Notes: generated by a model not told the origin, from the sequence alone. DNA of 54,541 nucleotides from Bacteroidetes bacterium 37-13 (GCA_001897535.1 MKTC01000036.1:1-54541), one strand, 5' to 3'. Shown: positions 26,611 through 37,900, counted from the first letter of the stretch. Numbers and translations are program-made.

Positions 26611-27903
26611 TTACTGCTGTTCTATTGGCGTAATTTCAGAATTTGGGTTACTTTCTGTTTTTTTCTTCTTTTCTTTTTTCGGTTCATCGTCAATTAGCGA
26701 AACACCTTTTGAAACGCCTTTTAAACCGCCTTTGTTTAATTCAAATATAAGCGAAAAGCGCAAAGTATTATCCAACGGGCTTGGCGTGATTGAAGTTGGA
26801 ATTAAGTACGAAAAGTTTAAACCTACGATAGAGTATTTAACCGTTACACCGGCAGTAGCATATTGTCTGCCACCTTTGGAGCGGGGCTCGTAGAAATAAC
26901 CAAATCTTGCACCAAATTGTTTGTTGAACATATACTCTGTTCCAATGCCAATCATAAACTCGCTCATTTCTTCTTTAAAGCCGCCCGGGGCATCACCAAA
27001 CGAAGTAAACATTCCAGATACTACAGATTTTTCGCGATAGTCATACACGCCATTGCTGTCTTTATCTACCGTGCTTGGTGTTGGCACCATTAGTTTATTT
27101 ATATCAAAGGCAAAACTCCAAGTATTTTTTGCGTCAATGTTTAAAGCATAACTAAAACCTATGCCTAAGTTGGTAGGTATAAAATCTTTAACCGTGCTGC
27201 TGGTATAGCTCACCTTGTTTCCGATATTAGAAATGTTCATGCCTACTGCTACATCGTGGCTTATTTTTGCGCCATCTTTTTTAAAGTTTTGTCTCCAAGT
27301 CCAGTTGATGTCTCCAGCTCCAGCAATAGCTGGTTTTATTACGTTTCCATTTGCCGATTGACCTCCTGCCAAATTAGAATAGGCTAAACGCAAACCTACG
27401 CCTAAAGAAAAGTTCTTTGCCAATTTACGTGCATACCAAGCGTCTATGCTAAATTCGTTTGGTCTAAAAGAGCCTAAACTTCCTCCGTTTTCATCAGTAA
27501 AATCAATGTTTCCTAAAGAGAAATAGCGGATTGAACCGCCAATAGCTTGCTCGCCTTTTTGGTTTTTATCTTTTATTTTTCCATAGCCAGAAAGAGAGGT
27601 GAGATAAATATCGTTCACCAATTTTTTAAGCCATGGTGTAAACGAAATTCCCACACCAAAATCTTTTTCAACAAAAGCCATGTTTGATGGGTTTAAAAAT
27701 GCTCCGTTTATATCCGGTGTGGTTGCAATACCCACATCGCCCATTCCGCCTGCGCGCGCATCAGAATTTATTCTTAGAAAAGGCATGGCTGTGGTTACGG
27801 TGTTTATCTTTACTCCGTCTTTATACCAAGTAGTTTGTGCATTGGTTAAGGTAGTAACTAAAAGCGAAACCGCAACAAGCGTAAACAGTTTTTTATTAAG
27901 CAT
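26611..27903 (-). CDS. porV: Type IX secretion outer-membrane protein PorV (LptO)
   Basis: 430 residues. A signal peptide (residues 1-22, ending TNA) precedes the PorV/FadL-like barrel: MPFLRINSDARAGGMGDVGIAT, NGAFLNPSNMAFVEKDFGVGISFTPWL and SLGVGLRLAYSNLAGG are characteristic. PorV binds cargo at the type IX exit complex and is needed for sorting-domain proteins such as the adhesin at 34938-40898. The final ~40 residues (KEKKKKTESNPNSEITPIEQQ) form an unusual charged tail. It is not next to porU or the other T9SS genes here. Confidence 0.9.
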   Translation of the reverse strand: MLNKKLFTLVAVSLLVTTLTNAQTTWYKDGVKINTVTTAMPFLRINSDARAGGMGDVGIATTPDINGAFLNPSNMAFVEKDFGVGISFTPWLKKLVNDIYLTSLSGYGKIKDKNQKGEQAIGGSIRYFSLGNIDFTDENGGSLGSFRPNEFSIDAWYARKLAKNFSLGVGLRLAYSNLAGGQSANGNVIKPAIAGAGDINWTWRQNFKKDGAKISHDVAVGMNISNIGNKVSYTSSTVKDFIPTNLGIGFSYALNIDAKNTWSFAFDINKLMVPTPSTVDKDSNGVYDYREKSVVSGMFTSFGDAPGGFKEEMSEFMIGIGTEYMFNKQFGARFGYFYEPRSKGGRQYATAGVTVKYSIVGLNFSYLIPTSITPSPLDNTLRFSLIFELNKGGLKGVSKGVSLIDDEPKKEKKKKTESNPNSEITPIEQQ

Positions 27904-28089
27904 TATAATTTAATTCGTTCGGCAAATAAAACATTTTTATGAAATATGCTGTTTTAAACAGTGGCAACAAAACGCACTACAAAACAGAATATTGTATAGT
28001 GAAAGAAACAAAATTTAGTTGTTTGAGTGTTTTAAATAGCTTTATTATACTTGAAAGAGCGGGCTTGGGTTTCAATGGTTGTTTGGTTG

Positions 28090-28797
28090 CTAAAACAAAT
28101 CCTTAATACGCGCTTTCTTTTTAGGGTCTTTTCTAAACGAATATCCTTTTTCAATATCTTTTAATAGCAACACTATATCACCCATCATAAGGTTCACGCT
28201 GTTGGAGTCTAAACCGTTGTAGTATTTGCGAATATTGCCATTGTAATCCACTAAAATAAATTTTTCACTGTGCAGAAAATCTTCCGGGTTTTTATCGTCC
28301 ATGGCAGAAACAAAAAATCCTTTTTGGGCTAAATCAAAAACCTCTTGTTTGCTGCCGCGAACAAAATACCATTTTCCCGGTACCGCATTGTGCTTATCGG
28401 CATAGGCTTTTAGTGCCGGCACAGAATCTTTGTTTTCATCAACCGAAATAGAAACAAAGCGAATTTTGTTGTCTTTAATAAAACTTTTTTGTACTCTTTC
28501 CATTTGGCTGCTCATGCGTGGGCAAACTCCCGGGCAGGTGGTATAAAAAAAGTCCACTACATAAACCTGTCCTTGCAAACTATCTGAAACCAAAGTATCG
28601 CCTAATTGAGTTTGCAACTTAAACGAAGGAATAGTGTGGTAAACCGTATCGCCTTTTTCGTCTACTCCTTTTGGAAACATAGCTCGTGGTGGTTTGGGGC
28701 GCGGCACATCGCCCAATTTATTTTTAAAAAAGAAAAAGAGCGCCATTGGTATAATAAGTACCGCTAAAATTGCTACAAATCGTGTACGTGGATTCAT
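28090..28797 (-). CDS. SCO1/SenC family copper chaperone
   Basis: 235 residues. An N-terminal membrane anchor (about residues 8-25) is followed by the thioredoxin-like domain with the copper-binding CxxxC in TTCPGVCPRM and the ligand His in FLHSEKFILVD. It delivers Cu(I) to cytochrome c oxidase subunit II or acts as a thiol reductase. Adjacent to the PurM-like gene upstream; no oxidase gene nearby, but a DUF420 gene is at 15719. Confidence 0.9.
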   Translation of the reverse strand: MNPRTRFVAILAVLIIPMALFFFFKNKLGDVPRPKPPRAMFPKGVDEKGDTVYHTIPSFKLQTQLGDTLVSDSLQGQVYVVDFFYTTCPGVCPRMSSQMERVQKSFIKDNKIRFVSISVDENKDSVPALKAYADKHNAVPGKWYFVRGSKQEVFDLAQKGFFVSAMDDKNPEDFLHSEKFILVDYNGNIRKYYNGLDSNSVNLMMGDIVLLLKDIEKGYSFRKDPKKKARIKDLF

Positions 28798-28912
28798 TTT
28801 GCTTTAAAATATCTACGCTGCAAACCTACTGCAATTTGTGTGATAAAAACTTAAATTATGCTTTATCATAAATTTGAGTTACATGCTGCTTTGGTGCAGG
28901 TTGATAAAACGG

Positions 28913-30079
28913 CTATAAGTATTCAAAATTTCCAAGTTCATTTTGCACTATCACTTTGTTTTGTAAGCTGCTTTCTACATAGCCTATTTTTTGTGCTTGT
29001 ATGTTGAATTTTGCAGCAGTTTCAATTACTGTTTGTGCATCTTTTTCTTCTACATAAATTTCCATTCTGGTGCCACAATTCAGCACTTTAAACATTTCTT
29101 TCCAATCGGTTTTGCTTTCTTGCTGTATAAATTTAAAGAGTGGCGGAACAGGCAGCAAATTGTCTTTCACCACAGCTAAACCTTGTGGCAAATAATGCAA
29201 CACTTTGGTTTGTGAACCTCCGGTGCAATTGATGAGTGCCGCTATTTTTCCGGGCAAATTATTTTTAAGTTGTTTTATTACAGGAGCAAATGTTCTAGTG
29301 GGCGAAAGTAGTGCTTCGCCAATGGTAAGTTCCGTTTCCGGTAGTTTGTCTGTAAGTTTTTTTGAACCACAATACACCACACTTTTATTTAAACTCGGGT
29401 CGAATGTTTCGGGGAATTTTTCAGCATAAAAACTGCTTAGCACATCGTGGCGGGCGCTGGTTAAACCATTGCTGCTAATGCCGCTGTTGTATTTGTTTTC
29501 GTAGCTTGCTTTGCCATACGATGCCAAGCCAACAATAACCAATCCGGGTTTAATGTTGTCGGTTAAAATAAGTTCGCTTTTTGGTAGCCGCGTTGTCATA
29601 GAAGCATCAACAGTTATGGTGCGCACCGAATCGCCCAAATCGGCTGTTTCACCACCCATAAAATGAATGTTTATTTGGTGTGCTGCCATGCTTTTACAAA
29701 ACTCGTTTGAGCCTTGAATAATCTGCGCAATGTCTTCACCGCTAATTAAATTTTTGTTTCGGTTGATGATAGATGTGAAAAGAAAATTATCGGTAGCGCC
29801 AACGCAAATTAAATCGTCTAAATTCATCACCAAAGCATCTTGTGCAATGCCTTGCCAAACAGCAGCATTTCCTGTTTCTTTTGCATATAAATAAGCCAAA
29901 ATAGATTTGGTACCGCTGCCATCGCTGCTCATGGCATTCACATAGTTTTCGTTTCCGGCTAAAAAGTCGGGGAAAACTTTGCAGAATGCTTTTGGATACA
30001 AACCGTGATATAAGTTAGAAACCGCGCTGTGTACTTCTTCTTTTCCTGCGCTCACTCCTCTTTGTAAATACTTTTCCAT
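28913..30079 (-). CDS. purM: Phosphoribosylformylglycinamidine cyclo-ligase (PurM), Bacteroidota-type
   Basis: 388 residues, longer than the ~345 of E. coli PurM but normal in size for Bacteroidota. AIR-synthase landmarks are MSSDGSGTKSILAYLY, NLDDLICVGATDNFL, HFMGGETADLGDSVR, GLVIVGLASYGKAS, PTRTFAPVIKQLKNN and LINCTGGSQTKVLHYLPQG. PurM closes formylglycinamidine ribonucleotide to AIR in purine synthesis. The other pur genes are elsewhere. An AIR-synthase-related paralogue with another role cannot be excluded. Confidence 0.85.
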   Translation of the reverse strand: MEKYLQRGVSAGKEEVHSAVSNLYHGLYPKAFCKVFPDFLAGNENYVNAMSSDGSGTKSILAYLYAKETGNAAVWQGIAQDALVMNLDDLICVGATDNFLFTSIINRNKNLISGEDIAQIIQGSNEFCKSMAAHQINIHFMGGETADLGDSVRTITVDASMTTRLPKSELILTDNIKPGLVIVGLASYGKASYENKYNSGISSNGLTSARHDVLSSFYAEKFPETFDPSLNKSVVYCGSKKLTDKLPETELTIGEALLSPTRTFAPVIKQLKNNLPGKIAALINCTGGSQTKVLHYLPQGLAVVKDNLLPVPPLFKFIQQESKTDWKEMFKVLNCGTRMEIYVEEKDAQTVIETAAKFNIQAQKIGYVESSLQNKVIVQNELGNFEYL

Positions 30080-30133
30080 TCGGGCTGCAATTTATACCGT
30101 TTTTTATTCAGAACATTATTTGTTGGCAAAACT

Positions 30134-31675
30134 TTAGCCTGCCCAGTTTTCGCGGTCTAAACTTCTAAACTGAATCGCTTCTGCTATATGCTCCGGCATT
30201 ATTTCGCTTGAAGCTGCGAGGTCGGCAATGGTGCGCGCCACTTTTAAAATTCTATCGTAAGCACGAGCGCTCAGTTGCAAGCGTTGCATGGCTTTGCTCA
30301 GCAGAGTTCTGCTCACATCGCTAATGGTACATATTTCTTGAACTGTTTGTGCTTCCATTTGTGCATTGCAGTAAATGCTTTTGCTTGAAAATCTTTCGCC
30401 TTGTAGTGTTCGCGCCTTCAAAACTCTTTCGCGAATAGAAACGCTATTGTCTGTTTTGCGCGAACCGGAAAGTTCGTTGAACGAAACTGGCGTAACTTCT
30501 ACGTGCAAATCAATTCTATCTAAAAGCGGTCCTGATATTTTATTCAAATATTTTTGAACTACTCCGGGTGCGCACACACATTCTTTTTCGGGGTGATTGT
30601 AATAGCCGCAAGGGCAAGGATTCATAGAAGCAATAAGCATGAAACTTGCCGGGTAAGTAACTGAAAAGCGCGAGCGCGAAATAGTAACTTTCCGGTCTTC
30701 CATCGGTTGGCGCATCACTTCTAAAACTGTGCGTTTAAATTCCGGCAGTTCATCTAAAAATAAAACACCATTGTGTGCTAAAGAAATTTCACCCGGCTGC
30801 GGATTGCTGCCGCCACCAACCAGTGCCACATCGCTCACGGTGTGGTGTGGCGAACGAAACGGACGCTGATAAATTAGCCCTGTATTTTTTGAAAGCCTTC
30901 CTGCTACCGAATGTATTTTGGTTGTTTCTAATGCTTCGTTTAAAGTAAGTGGCGGCAAAATAGTTGGCAGTCGTTTTGCGAGCATGGTTTTGCCTGCTCC
31001 GGGCGGTCCAATTAAAATTAAATTATGTCCTCCGGCTGCTGCAATTTCCATTGCGCGTTTTATGTTTTCTTGTCCTTTTACATCTGCAAAATCGTAGTCG
31101 CTTTTTTGTTGGTTATCTTCAAACTCTGCGCGTGTATCAACGGTAGTTGGTTCTATTGAAATTTCTTTTCGCAAAAAGGAGACTACGTCTTTTATGTTTT
31201 CTACACCATACACATTTAAGTTGTTTACTATTGCTGCTTCACGGGCATTTTGTTTGGGCAAAATAAATCCTTTAAAGCCTTCTTTTCTTGCTTGAATGGC
31301 TATGGGCAAAGCTCCACGAATTGGCAGAATGCTTCCATCTAAACTTAGTTCGCCCATAATGATAAACTCGTTCAAATTGGTTTCCGGAATTTGTCCGCTC
31401 GAAGCCATAATACCAACAGCCATTGGTAAATCATAAGCAGAGCCTTCTTTGCGTACATCAGCAGGTGCTAAGTTGATAACGATTTTTTGGCGCGGCATGT
31501 TGTAGCCGTTATGCTTTATGGCTGTTTCCATTCTGTGCCACGATTCTTTTACTGCATTATCGGGTAAGCCAACCATAAAATATCCTATTTGTCCGGTTCC
31601 TCCGCTGCTTACTTCTATGGTGATGGTAGCTGCATCAACGCCATAAACCGCACTGCCATACGTTTTTACTAACAT
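30134..31675 (-). CDS. YifB/ComM family Mg-chelatase-like AAA+ ATPase
   Basis: 513 residues. An N-terminal Lon-protease-like domain (SAVYGVDAATITIEVSSGG, GMMASSGQIPE-like segment) is followed by the Mg-chelatase domain with Walker A GPPGAGKT near residue 224, the LPTILPPLTL region, Walker B LFLDELPEF, and a C-terminal Mg-chelatase lid with a Cys-rich SMNPCPCGYY loop. ComM/YifB proteins are hexameric helicases that aid integration of DNA during natural transformation. Confidence 0.93.
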   Translation of the reverse strand: MLVKTYGSAVYGVDAATITIEVSSGGTGQIGYFMVGLPDNAVKESWHRMETAIKHNGYNMPRQKIVINLAPADVRKEGSAYDLPMAVGIMASSGQIPETNLNEFIIMGELSLDGSILPIRGALPIAIQARKEGFKGFILPKQNAREAAIVNNLNVYGVENIKDVVSFLRKEISIEPTTVDTRAEFEDNQQKSDYDFADVKGQENIKRAMEIAAAGGHNLILIGPPGAGKTMLAKRLPTILPPLTLNEALETTKIHSVAGRLSKNTGLIYQRPFRSPHHTVSDVALVGGGSNPQPGEISLAHNGVLFLDELPEFKRTVLEVMRQPMEDRKVTISRSRFSVTYPASFMLIASMNPCPCGYYNHPEKECVCAPGVVQKYLNKISGPLLDRIDLHVEVTPVSFNELSGSRKTDNSVSIRERVLKARTLQGERFSSKSIYCNAQMEAQTVQEICTISDVSRTLLSKAMQRLQLSARAYDRILKVARTIADLAASSEIMPEHIAEAIQFRSLDRENWAG

Positions 31676-31760
31676 GATGATTTTTTAAGTTCTTCAAACC
31701 TATTAAAAAGAATTGAGAATTGTTTTTTGGTTTGGATTTTTATGTAAATCCTTTTGTTTT

Positions 31761-32246
31761 CTACACTTTTCTTGAGAACACTTTTCGCAGCGCTTTATCT
31801 AATTCTGCTGTATTTTTTATGCCCAATCGCAAGGTGGTTCCATCTCTTAGATTAAACACTATTCCACTTGTACAACCTGCATTAAAAAACGGATTATCGC
31901 CAAATCCAAATCGTGGATATCGTCCTTCAAAACTGCGAATTCTAATGCTTCCGGCAGATTTTACTTCTTTCCAAAATACTGTTTTTACATTGTTGAATGG
32001 CGCAGCGAATACTTTTATTTCGCTTGAGCTTACTTCAATCTTTGTTCTAAAAAATATAATTAAAAAAAGTTCCCAAAGCGCAGCAGCACAAAGAAAAAAT
32101 GAAACACTTCTTAAATAGATGTTTGTAGAAAAATATAAAAATGCTACCGCTGCAAGAACAGCAATTGTCAAATTTATTTTTGGTCGAAGGTTATCTCTAT
32201 AAAAAACTGTTTCTTCAAAAAGTAGGTTAGCTTTCTGTTCCGTCAT
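31761..32246 (-). CDS. Membrane protein with PH-like C-terminal domain
   Basis: 161 residues. Two hydrophobic segments (about 25-40 and 48-66) follow a cytoplasmic N-terminus; the remainder has alternating beta patterns (KIEVSSSEIKVFAAPFNNVKTVFWKEVKSAGSIRIR, split here to show the pattern only roughly) ending with LRDGTTLRLGIKNTAELDKAL. This arrangement resembles bacterial PH (bPH/YdbS-type) proteins. The TPR gene starts 7 nt beyond its 5' end, so the two are probably one transcript. Confidence 0.68.
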   Translation of the reverse strand: MTEQKANLLFEETVFYRDNLRPKINLTIAVLAAVAFLYFSTNIYLRSVSFFLCAAALWELFLIIFFRTKIEVSSSEIKVFAAPFNNVKTVFWKEVKSAGSIRIRSFEGRYPRFGFGDNPFFNAGCTSGIVFNLRDGTTLRLGIKNTAELDKALRKVFSRKV

Positions 32247-32253
32247 TTCTGTT

Positions 32254-33669
32254 TTAGTCTCTGTATTGTTCTATTATTTGCAGCAAAACCGGGTCGTCTG
32301 CAAGCTCTTCAAAAAGGTCGAAAATTACTTGGTGTAAATCGAAATTAAGCATCAATGCTTTTTCTAAAGAGAGTATTGCTTCGTGCTTGTTTCCTGCTTT
32401 GTAATAAAGCGCGGCTTTTATGTAAAGAATATCCGCTTCGCCTTCAAATTTTAGCTCTGCTTCTTTTAGCAAAGCAAAAGCTGCTTCGTAGTCTTGCATT
32501 TCAAAATATGCGGCTGCAAGATTTATCCAGTGCCCTTTAAATTTTGAATCAGAATCTAATATTTGCTCGAATAGTGCAACGGCTCTATCTAACTCTTCAA
32601 CCTGCAAATACGCATCTGCCAAGCCAAGCAAATAATCAATGTTTTCTTTATTGAATTTTACTGCTCTTTCATAAGCTGAAATTGCTTGCTGCCAGTTTTC
32701 TTCTTTCTTGTAAATTTCTCCCAACAAATAAAATGCTTCGGCATAATGCGGGTCGGCAGCTATTGCTTTGCGCGTATAAAGTCGTGCTTTTGGCGTGTCG
32801 TTTAGCTTATCAAAACACTCGCCTGTTTTTAAATATAATTCTTTTTGTGGTTTACTTAGTCGAATGGCTTCCAAATAAAAATCTAATGCCTCTGCATATT
32901 CTTCCTTCATAAATTTTACATCGGCAATGCAAATGTATCCGGCATCAAAATCTTCTTTTATAGCAATTACAAATTCAAAAGCATCTTGTGCTTTTTCCCA
33001 GTTTTGTTTTCCTGCGAATGCGTGTCCTAAATTAAACCAAGCCAAGTGGCTGTATGGTGTTTTTTCTATCTGTGCGTGATGAAAAATTATACTCTCATCA
33101 AACCGCTCTGTAATTTCATACGCATACCAAAGCCTGTTAAGCGCTTCTTCGTTTTGCGGTTCGTTTTTAAGTGCATTCTGCAAAGCAGAAATTACTTCGG
33201 AATATTGCTCTTTATCTTCGTGAACATCTGCTTTTTCTAAATAAAGTTCGCAGCGATCTTCGTTTGTTTGAGCCAATTCAAAACCGCGCTCAATTTCTGC
33301 CAATGCCGCATCGTGCATGCCTTTAAAGAGTAAAATATCTGCGCGAGTAAGCGGAATACGCACATCGCTTGGGTCAAATGTTTCTGCGTATCCTATAAAA
33401 TCTAATGCTTCGTCTAAGTGATTTTGCTCCGCAAAAACTTCTGCCTTTTTAATTAAAAATTCTGCGCTAAATGGAAAAAACTCTAAAGCAGAATTTGCTA
33501 CCGTCATCGCTTTTTTAAACTCATGATTATCTTGATAAAAAACAATTATTTTTTCAAAATCTTCTTCTGAAAAATTTAGTGTTGAATTGGCTTTTACTGC
33601 TTCCTCGTATTGTTGAATAAGCTCCATTATTTCACCAAAATCGGGGGAGTTAAAATCGTTTTCTAACAT
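32254..33669 (-). CDS. TPR-repeat protein
   Basis: 471 residues, acidic, no signal peptide. After an N-terminal helix (residues 1-40) there are about a dozen tetratricopeptide units of 34 residues, with typical signatures such as YTRKAIAADPHYAEAFYLLGEIY and AISAYERAVKF. TPRs are protein-interaction solenoids; the partner is unknown. It precedes the PH-like membrane protein gene by 7 nt. Confidence 0.92.
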   Translation of the reverse strand: MLENDFNSPDFGEIMELIQQYEEAVKANSTLNFSEEDFEKIIVFYQDNHEFKKAMTVANSALEFFPFSAEFLIKKAEVFAEQNHLDEALDFIGYAETFDPSDVRIPLTRADILLFKGMHDAALAEIERGFELAQTNEDRCELYLEKADVHEDKEQYSEVISALQNALKNEPQNEEALNRLWYAYEITERFDESIIFHHAQIEKTPYSHLAWFNLGHAFAGKQNWEKAQDAFEFVIAIKEDFDAGYICIADVKFMKEEYAEALDFYLEAIRLSKPQKELYLKTGECFDKLNDTPKARLYTRKAIAADPHYAEAFYLLGEIYKKEENWQQAISAYERAVKFNKENIDYLLGLADAYLQVEELDRAVALFEQILDSDSKFKGHWINLAAAYFEMQDYEAAFALLKEAELKFEGEADILYIKAALYYKAGNKHEAILSLEKALMLNFDLHQVIFDLFEELADDPVLLQIIEQYRD

Positions 33670-33751
33670 GGTGCAAATTTAGCGCAATTAAAGCATTTTA
33701 ATTGAGAATAAAACAGAATTGTTTACACCTATCCATGATTGTGGAAATAAA

Positions 33752-33778
33752 AAAAGGCAGCAAAAATTGCTGCCTTTT
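33752..33778. terminator. Intrinsic terminator between the PorP/SprF gene and the TPR gene
   Basis: A 12-bp stem of AAAAGGCAGCAA pairs with TTGCTGCCTTTT across a 3-nt loop. On the minus strand it lies just after the PorP/SprF stop at 33797, ending in a T run. Confidence 0.87.
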
Positions 33779-33796
33779 CTATTGTGTTTTTTTCTG

Positions 33797-34882
33797 TTAG
33801 AATCTTGGACAGAAAATTGTTTGTGGTTTGCGTTTTTTCCAAGAGCCTGCATAGCTTAATCCTACCTCAAAAGCGCCTTGGCTACGAGAGCCAGCTATCA
33901 ATTCGCTCACGTTAATATCATAAGCAAATCCTAAGCTAATTCCGTTCCAATCTACTCCGGCTGTAAGCACTACTGCTTCTGCGTTTAATGCTTTTCCTCC
34001 TTTCTTGTTTTTCCACAATGCTTTAGTGTCGCCACCTACTGCTCTAAACATTGCACCAAAGCGGAAGTTGTTACCTTCTGGGAAACGATCTTCAAACAAA
34101 ATTCTCACATCAGCAGCCAAAATTAATTCGTGGCTTTGCCCTTGGTTCATGTATATGAATTTTGGTTGCAAATCGAAGCGACCTTTTAGTGGAAATCTAA
34201 TTCCGCCATGCGCTACAAACTTCATGTTTAAGCGAACTGTATCAACATTTAAAAACGATACTGATGGTTTATTTAAGTGGAATGCTGAAAAGCCGGCATA
34301 AGCATTTAGGCGCTTATTAAAGCGGCCATACCACATTAAACCTGTAGAAATATCCCAAAACAAAAAGTTGTTATCAACCAAATATTCTCCGGCAGGTAAA
34401 TTTGGGTTGTAAGATGCTCCGTCCCATTGGCTTCCTGTTTTAATTTGGCTGTAATCAATTGTGCGATTGAACACTTCGCTTTGTACACCTAAAGTAAGAA
34501 AATGATTTCCTCTTCTATCTAAAGATTTGTGGTAAGCAATTCCTATTCCACCGCTGTTTGTTCCGAATTTTAGTTCTCCGGCTTTGTCTCCGGTGTAAAA
34601 TGCTCCGAAACCGAAAGCGTCATTTTTCCCAATACCGCGATTGGTTCTAAAATCGAGTGCAAATGAATAGGTTCTGAATAATGGAACTGATTCATTTCGC
34701 AAAACTTCATTCCATTGACCTCTAAAAATACCGCTCAAACGGTAGTTTCCATTGAATGCACCAATGAGTGCAGGGTTCAATGTTTGTGGCATAATATAGA
34801 ACTGCGAAAAGTGTGGATCTTGCGCCAGCACTGCTGCACAGCCTAATGTAAAAACTAAAGAGTGTAAAAATTTCTTAATCAT
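33797..34882 (-). CDS. PorP/SprF family type IX secretion membrane protein
   Basis: 361 residues. The signal peptide (residues 1-20, ending LAQ) is followed by DPHFSQFYIMPQTLNPALIGAF, the PorP/SprF hallmark, then a FadL-like beta-barrel with repeated aromatic/Gly strands and a C-terminal Arg-Phe. SprF-type proteins are required for export and surface anchoring of the SprB-like adhesin encoded next to them. It lies 55 nt downstream of the adhesin gene on the same strand, so they form a probable operon. A TATTTTCG -7-like box at 34905-34912 (minus) could add a second promoter. Confidence 0.93.
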   Translation of the reverse strand: MIKKFLHSLVFTLGCAAVLAQDPHFSQFYIMPQTLNPALIGAFNGNYRLSGIFRGQWNEVLRNESVPLFRTYSFALDFRTNRGIGKNDAFGFGAFYTGDKAGELKFGTNSGGIGIAYHKSLDRRGNHFLTLGVQSEVFNRTIDYSQIKTGSQWDGASYNPNLPAGEYLVDNNFLFWDISTGLMWYGRFNKRLNAYAGFSAFHLNKPSVSFLNVDTVRLNMKFVAHGGIRFPLKGRFDLQPKFIYMNQGQSHELILAADVRILFEDRFPEGNNFRFGAMFRAVGGDTKALWKNKKGGKALNAEAVVLTAGVDWNGISLGFAYDINVSELIAGSRSQGAFEVGLSYAGSWKKRKPQTIFCPRF

Positions 34883-34937
34883 GTTTGCCCTTGATGTGAG
34901 TGTACGAAAATAAAAAAACTAAGTTATGTGAAAAATT

Positions 34938-37900
34938 TTAACGCACTAATGTAATAGTTCCTGTTTTTTCTGCAACTTTTCCGTTCAAATAAATTCCTTT
35001 TATGTAGAAAGTAAAAATTCCCGGCTCCTGTTTTACGCCCTTATATGTTCCGTCCCAACCTGTAAATTGGTTGCCTCCGGAGTCAAAAACTTTTTCTCCC
35101 CAACGATTAAAAATAGTAACGTACAAAGACTGTAAATCGTATCCATAAACTTCCCACACATCATTTACGCCATCGCCATTTGGTGAAATTAAATTCGGCA
35201 CAAAGAATTTCTTTCCATCATTTACATACACATTTACTGTTTGCTCCGCAGTGCAATTTTTTAAGTAGGCTAAAGTGAGTGTGTATTCCATATCATTGTA
35301 TGGTGTAGCTGTTGGCATCACACAGTCGTAGCAGTTTAAACCTATGGTTGGCGACCAATTGTATGATTTAATATCCGACCCTGAATATCCTTGCACAATG
35401 GCTTGTAAAACGATGCTGTTGCCTAATTCTATTGTGCTGTCTTGCGGTAATATTTGCAGTTGTGGTAAGTGTGGTTGTGGCACATTTACCATAGTATCGT
35501 ACATACATCCGTTTACGTCTTTTACATACACTCTGTAATCTGCTGAAATTAAATCTTTAAATATTCCGCTACTTTGGTAATCGGTATTGTTTATTGAATA
35601 GGTATATGGAGTATTACTTGGTCCCGGAGTTCCTCCTTTTGCCAACATTCTAAGTTTGCCGTCTGCTAATCCCGGACACGATACTGAGTCAATAATGATA
35701 TAATCAAAATCTAAATCCGGTGGCGAAGAAAATACTACAGTATCAGATATTGCACAGCCATTTCCATCAGTAATAGTTACGCTATAAATATCGGGACCCA
35801 AGTTTGTAAGTGTTGTGCTATTAGTATTTGTAGATACGAAACTGTTTTGCGCCCATAAATATGTATAAGGTAAGGTGCCTCCGTTTCCTTGTACTGTAAT
35901 GCTTGCGTCATCATATCCTGCACAACTAATTTCTATTCTGTTTAAGAAATGCAATTCTAATCCTGTAGGATCTACAATATCCGCACTGCCTGTTTTTGTG
36001 CATTGGTTTGCATCGGTTACAGTTACACTATAACTTCCTTGTGGCAAGCCAATAGCAGTTGTATTTGTTTGTGCCGCTATATCATTCCAAACATACAAAT
36101 ATCCAGGTGTTCCGCCCGTTGCCACCACACTCACTGTTCCATTTGAATCTCCTTTACACAAAGGAGCTTTTGTGGTGAAAGCAAGTTCTATTTCTGTTGG
36201 TTGGTTTATGGTGAAATTTTCTACCGCAATACAATTCAAATTATCGGTAACGGTTACTGAATAATTTCCTGCTACTAAAGCTGTAGAATCTGCACTATTG
36301 CTGTAATAGAAAGTAAAGCCAGGTGTGCCATTTGTTGGCGAAACTGATACCGAACCATTGTTTACACCAAAGCATGTTGCATCTGCTGTTTGCACACTCA
36401 CACGAAGTGAATAGTTTGTATCAATAGTAAATGTAGCCGTTGCTGTGCAAAGATTTTTATCTGTAACTGTAACCGAATGATTTCCAAAAGAAAGCCCTGT
36501 TTGTGTTTGTGGTCCGGTGTTTCCATCCCAAGAAAAAGTATATGGCGCTAAACCGCCAGTAATATTTCCGGTTGCCGAACCATCGTTGCTGGTTGGGCAA
36601 TTGGCGTTTGTGGTTGTTATGCTTACCGCAAATACTGCCGGTTCTGTTATTGTAAATGTTGCTGTTGCGGTACAGCCTTTTGCATCGGTAACTGTTACTG
36701 TTTGGCTACCGGCTGTTAGGTCTGTTGCCGAAACTGTATTTACTTGTGAAACACTATTGCTCCAAGTGTATGTATATGGCACTGTTCCACCCGTAGCTTG
36801 TGCATCTGCCGCACCATCACTGCCACCAAAACAAAACACATTCTTTTGAACATTTGTTGTTACCGAAAGCACTGTTGGTTCTGTTAAGAAATAAGATGCC
36901 GTTGCTGTACAATTATTATTATCTGTTACGGTAACTGTATAGTTTCCGCTTGTTATATTTTGAATTGTTTGCTGTGCCACATTGCCGGGTGTCCACAAAT
37001 AGGTGTAAGCTGGTGTGCCACCATTTACCAATGCGGTTAATGAGCCGTTGTTTCCACCATTACAATTAATAGCAACAGAATCGAATGTGATTAAAATTTG
37101 TGTTGGCTCTGTAATGGTTACGCTTTTATTTACCGCAACGCCTGCCGAATCTGTAACGGTAACTGTGTAAACTCCTGCTTTTACTCCGCTTATGGCATTG
37201 GTAGTGTCTTTCTGTGGATTGCTGCTCCATTTATATGTATAAGGCAAAATTCCGCCTACGGCAGAAACGCTTGCACCACCTGTTGAGTCGCCAAAGCACA
37301 TCACGTTTGTTTGTGTAAATGTAAGTATTATAGGAGGAGGATCTTTTACAGAATCACAAGCTGAAGCGGTGCAGCCTTTTACGTCTGTAACCGTTACACA
37401 ATAATAGTTTTTTGATAAGCCACTTATTGAGTCGGTTTGTGCGCTATTCGTCCATAAAAAAGTATATCCAGGAGTTCCTCCGGCCGGAATAGCTTTTGCC
37501 GTGCCATCGCTTCCACCAAAAGATGTGGCATTTGTTGTTACAACGGAAACAGTAATTGCGGGTGGTTCTGTAATGGTTCTTGATCCTGCAATGGTACAGC
37601 CGTGCCCATCGGTTACAGTAAGGTTATATGTTCCGCCTGCTAAGCTATTCGGCATTGAAGTGTTGCCCAAACTTGGCGACCAGCCAAATGTGTAGTTTGG
37701 TGTTCCGCCAATTACCGTTGCGGTAATATTACCATTTGCTTTTCCTGCGCAAGTAACATCTAAGCTACTGAAATTAAGCTGAAGTTGGGTCGGTTGATTA
37801 ACGATAATAGTATCTGAGCCTTGGCAATTTTGCGCATTGGTTACGGTAACTGCATACACTCCCGGAGCAAGATTTTGCACTGTGCCTCCAGAAAGAGAAT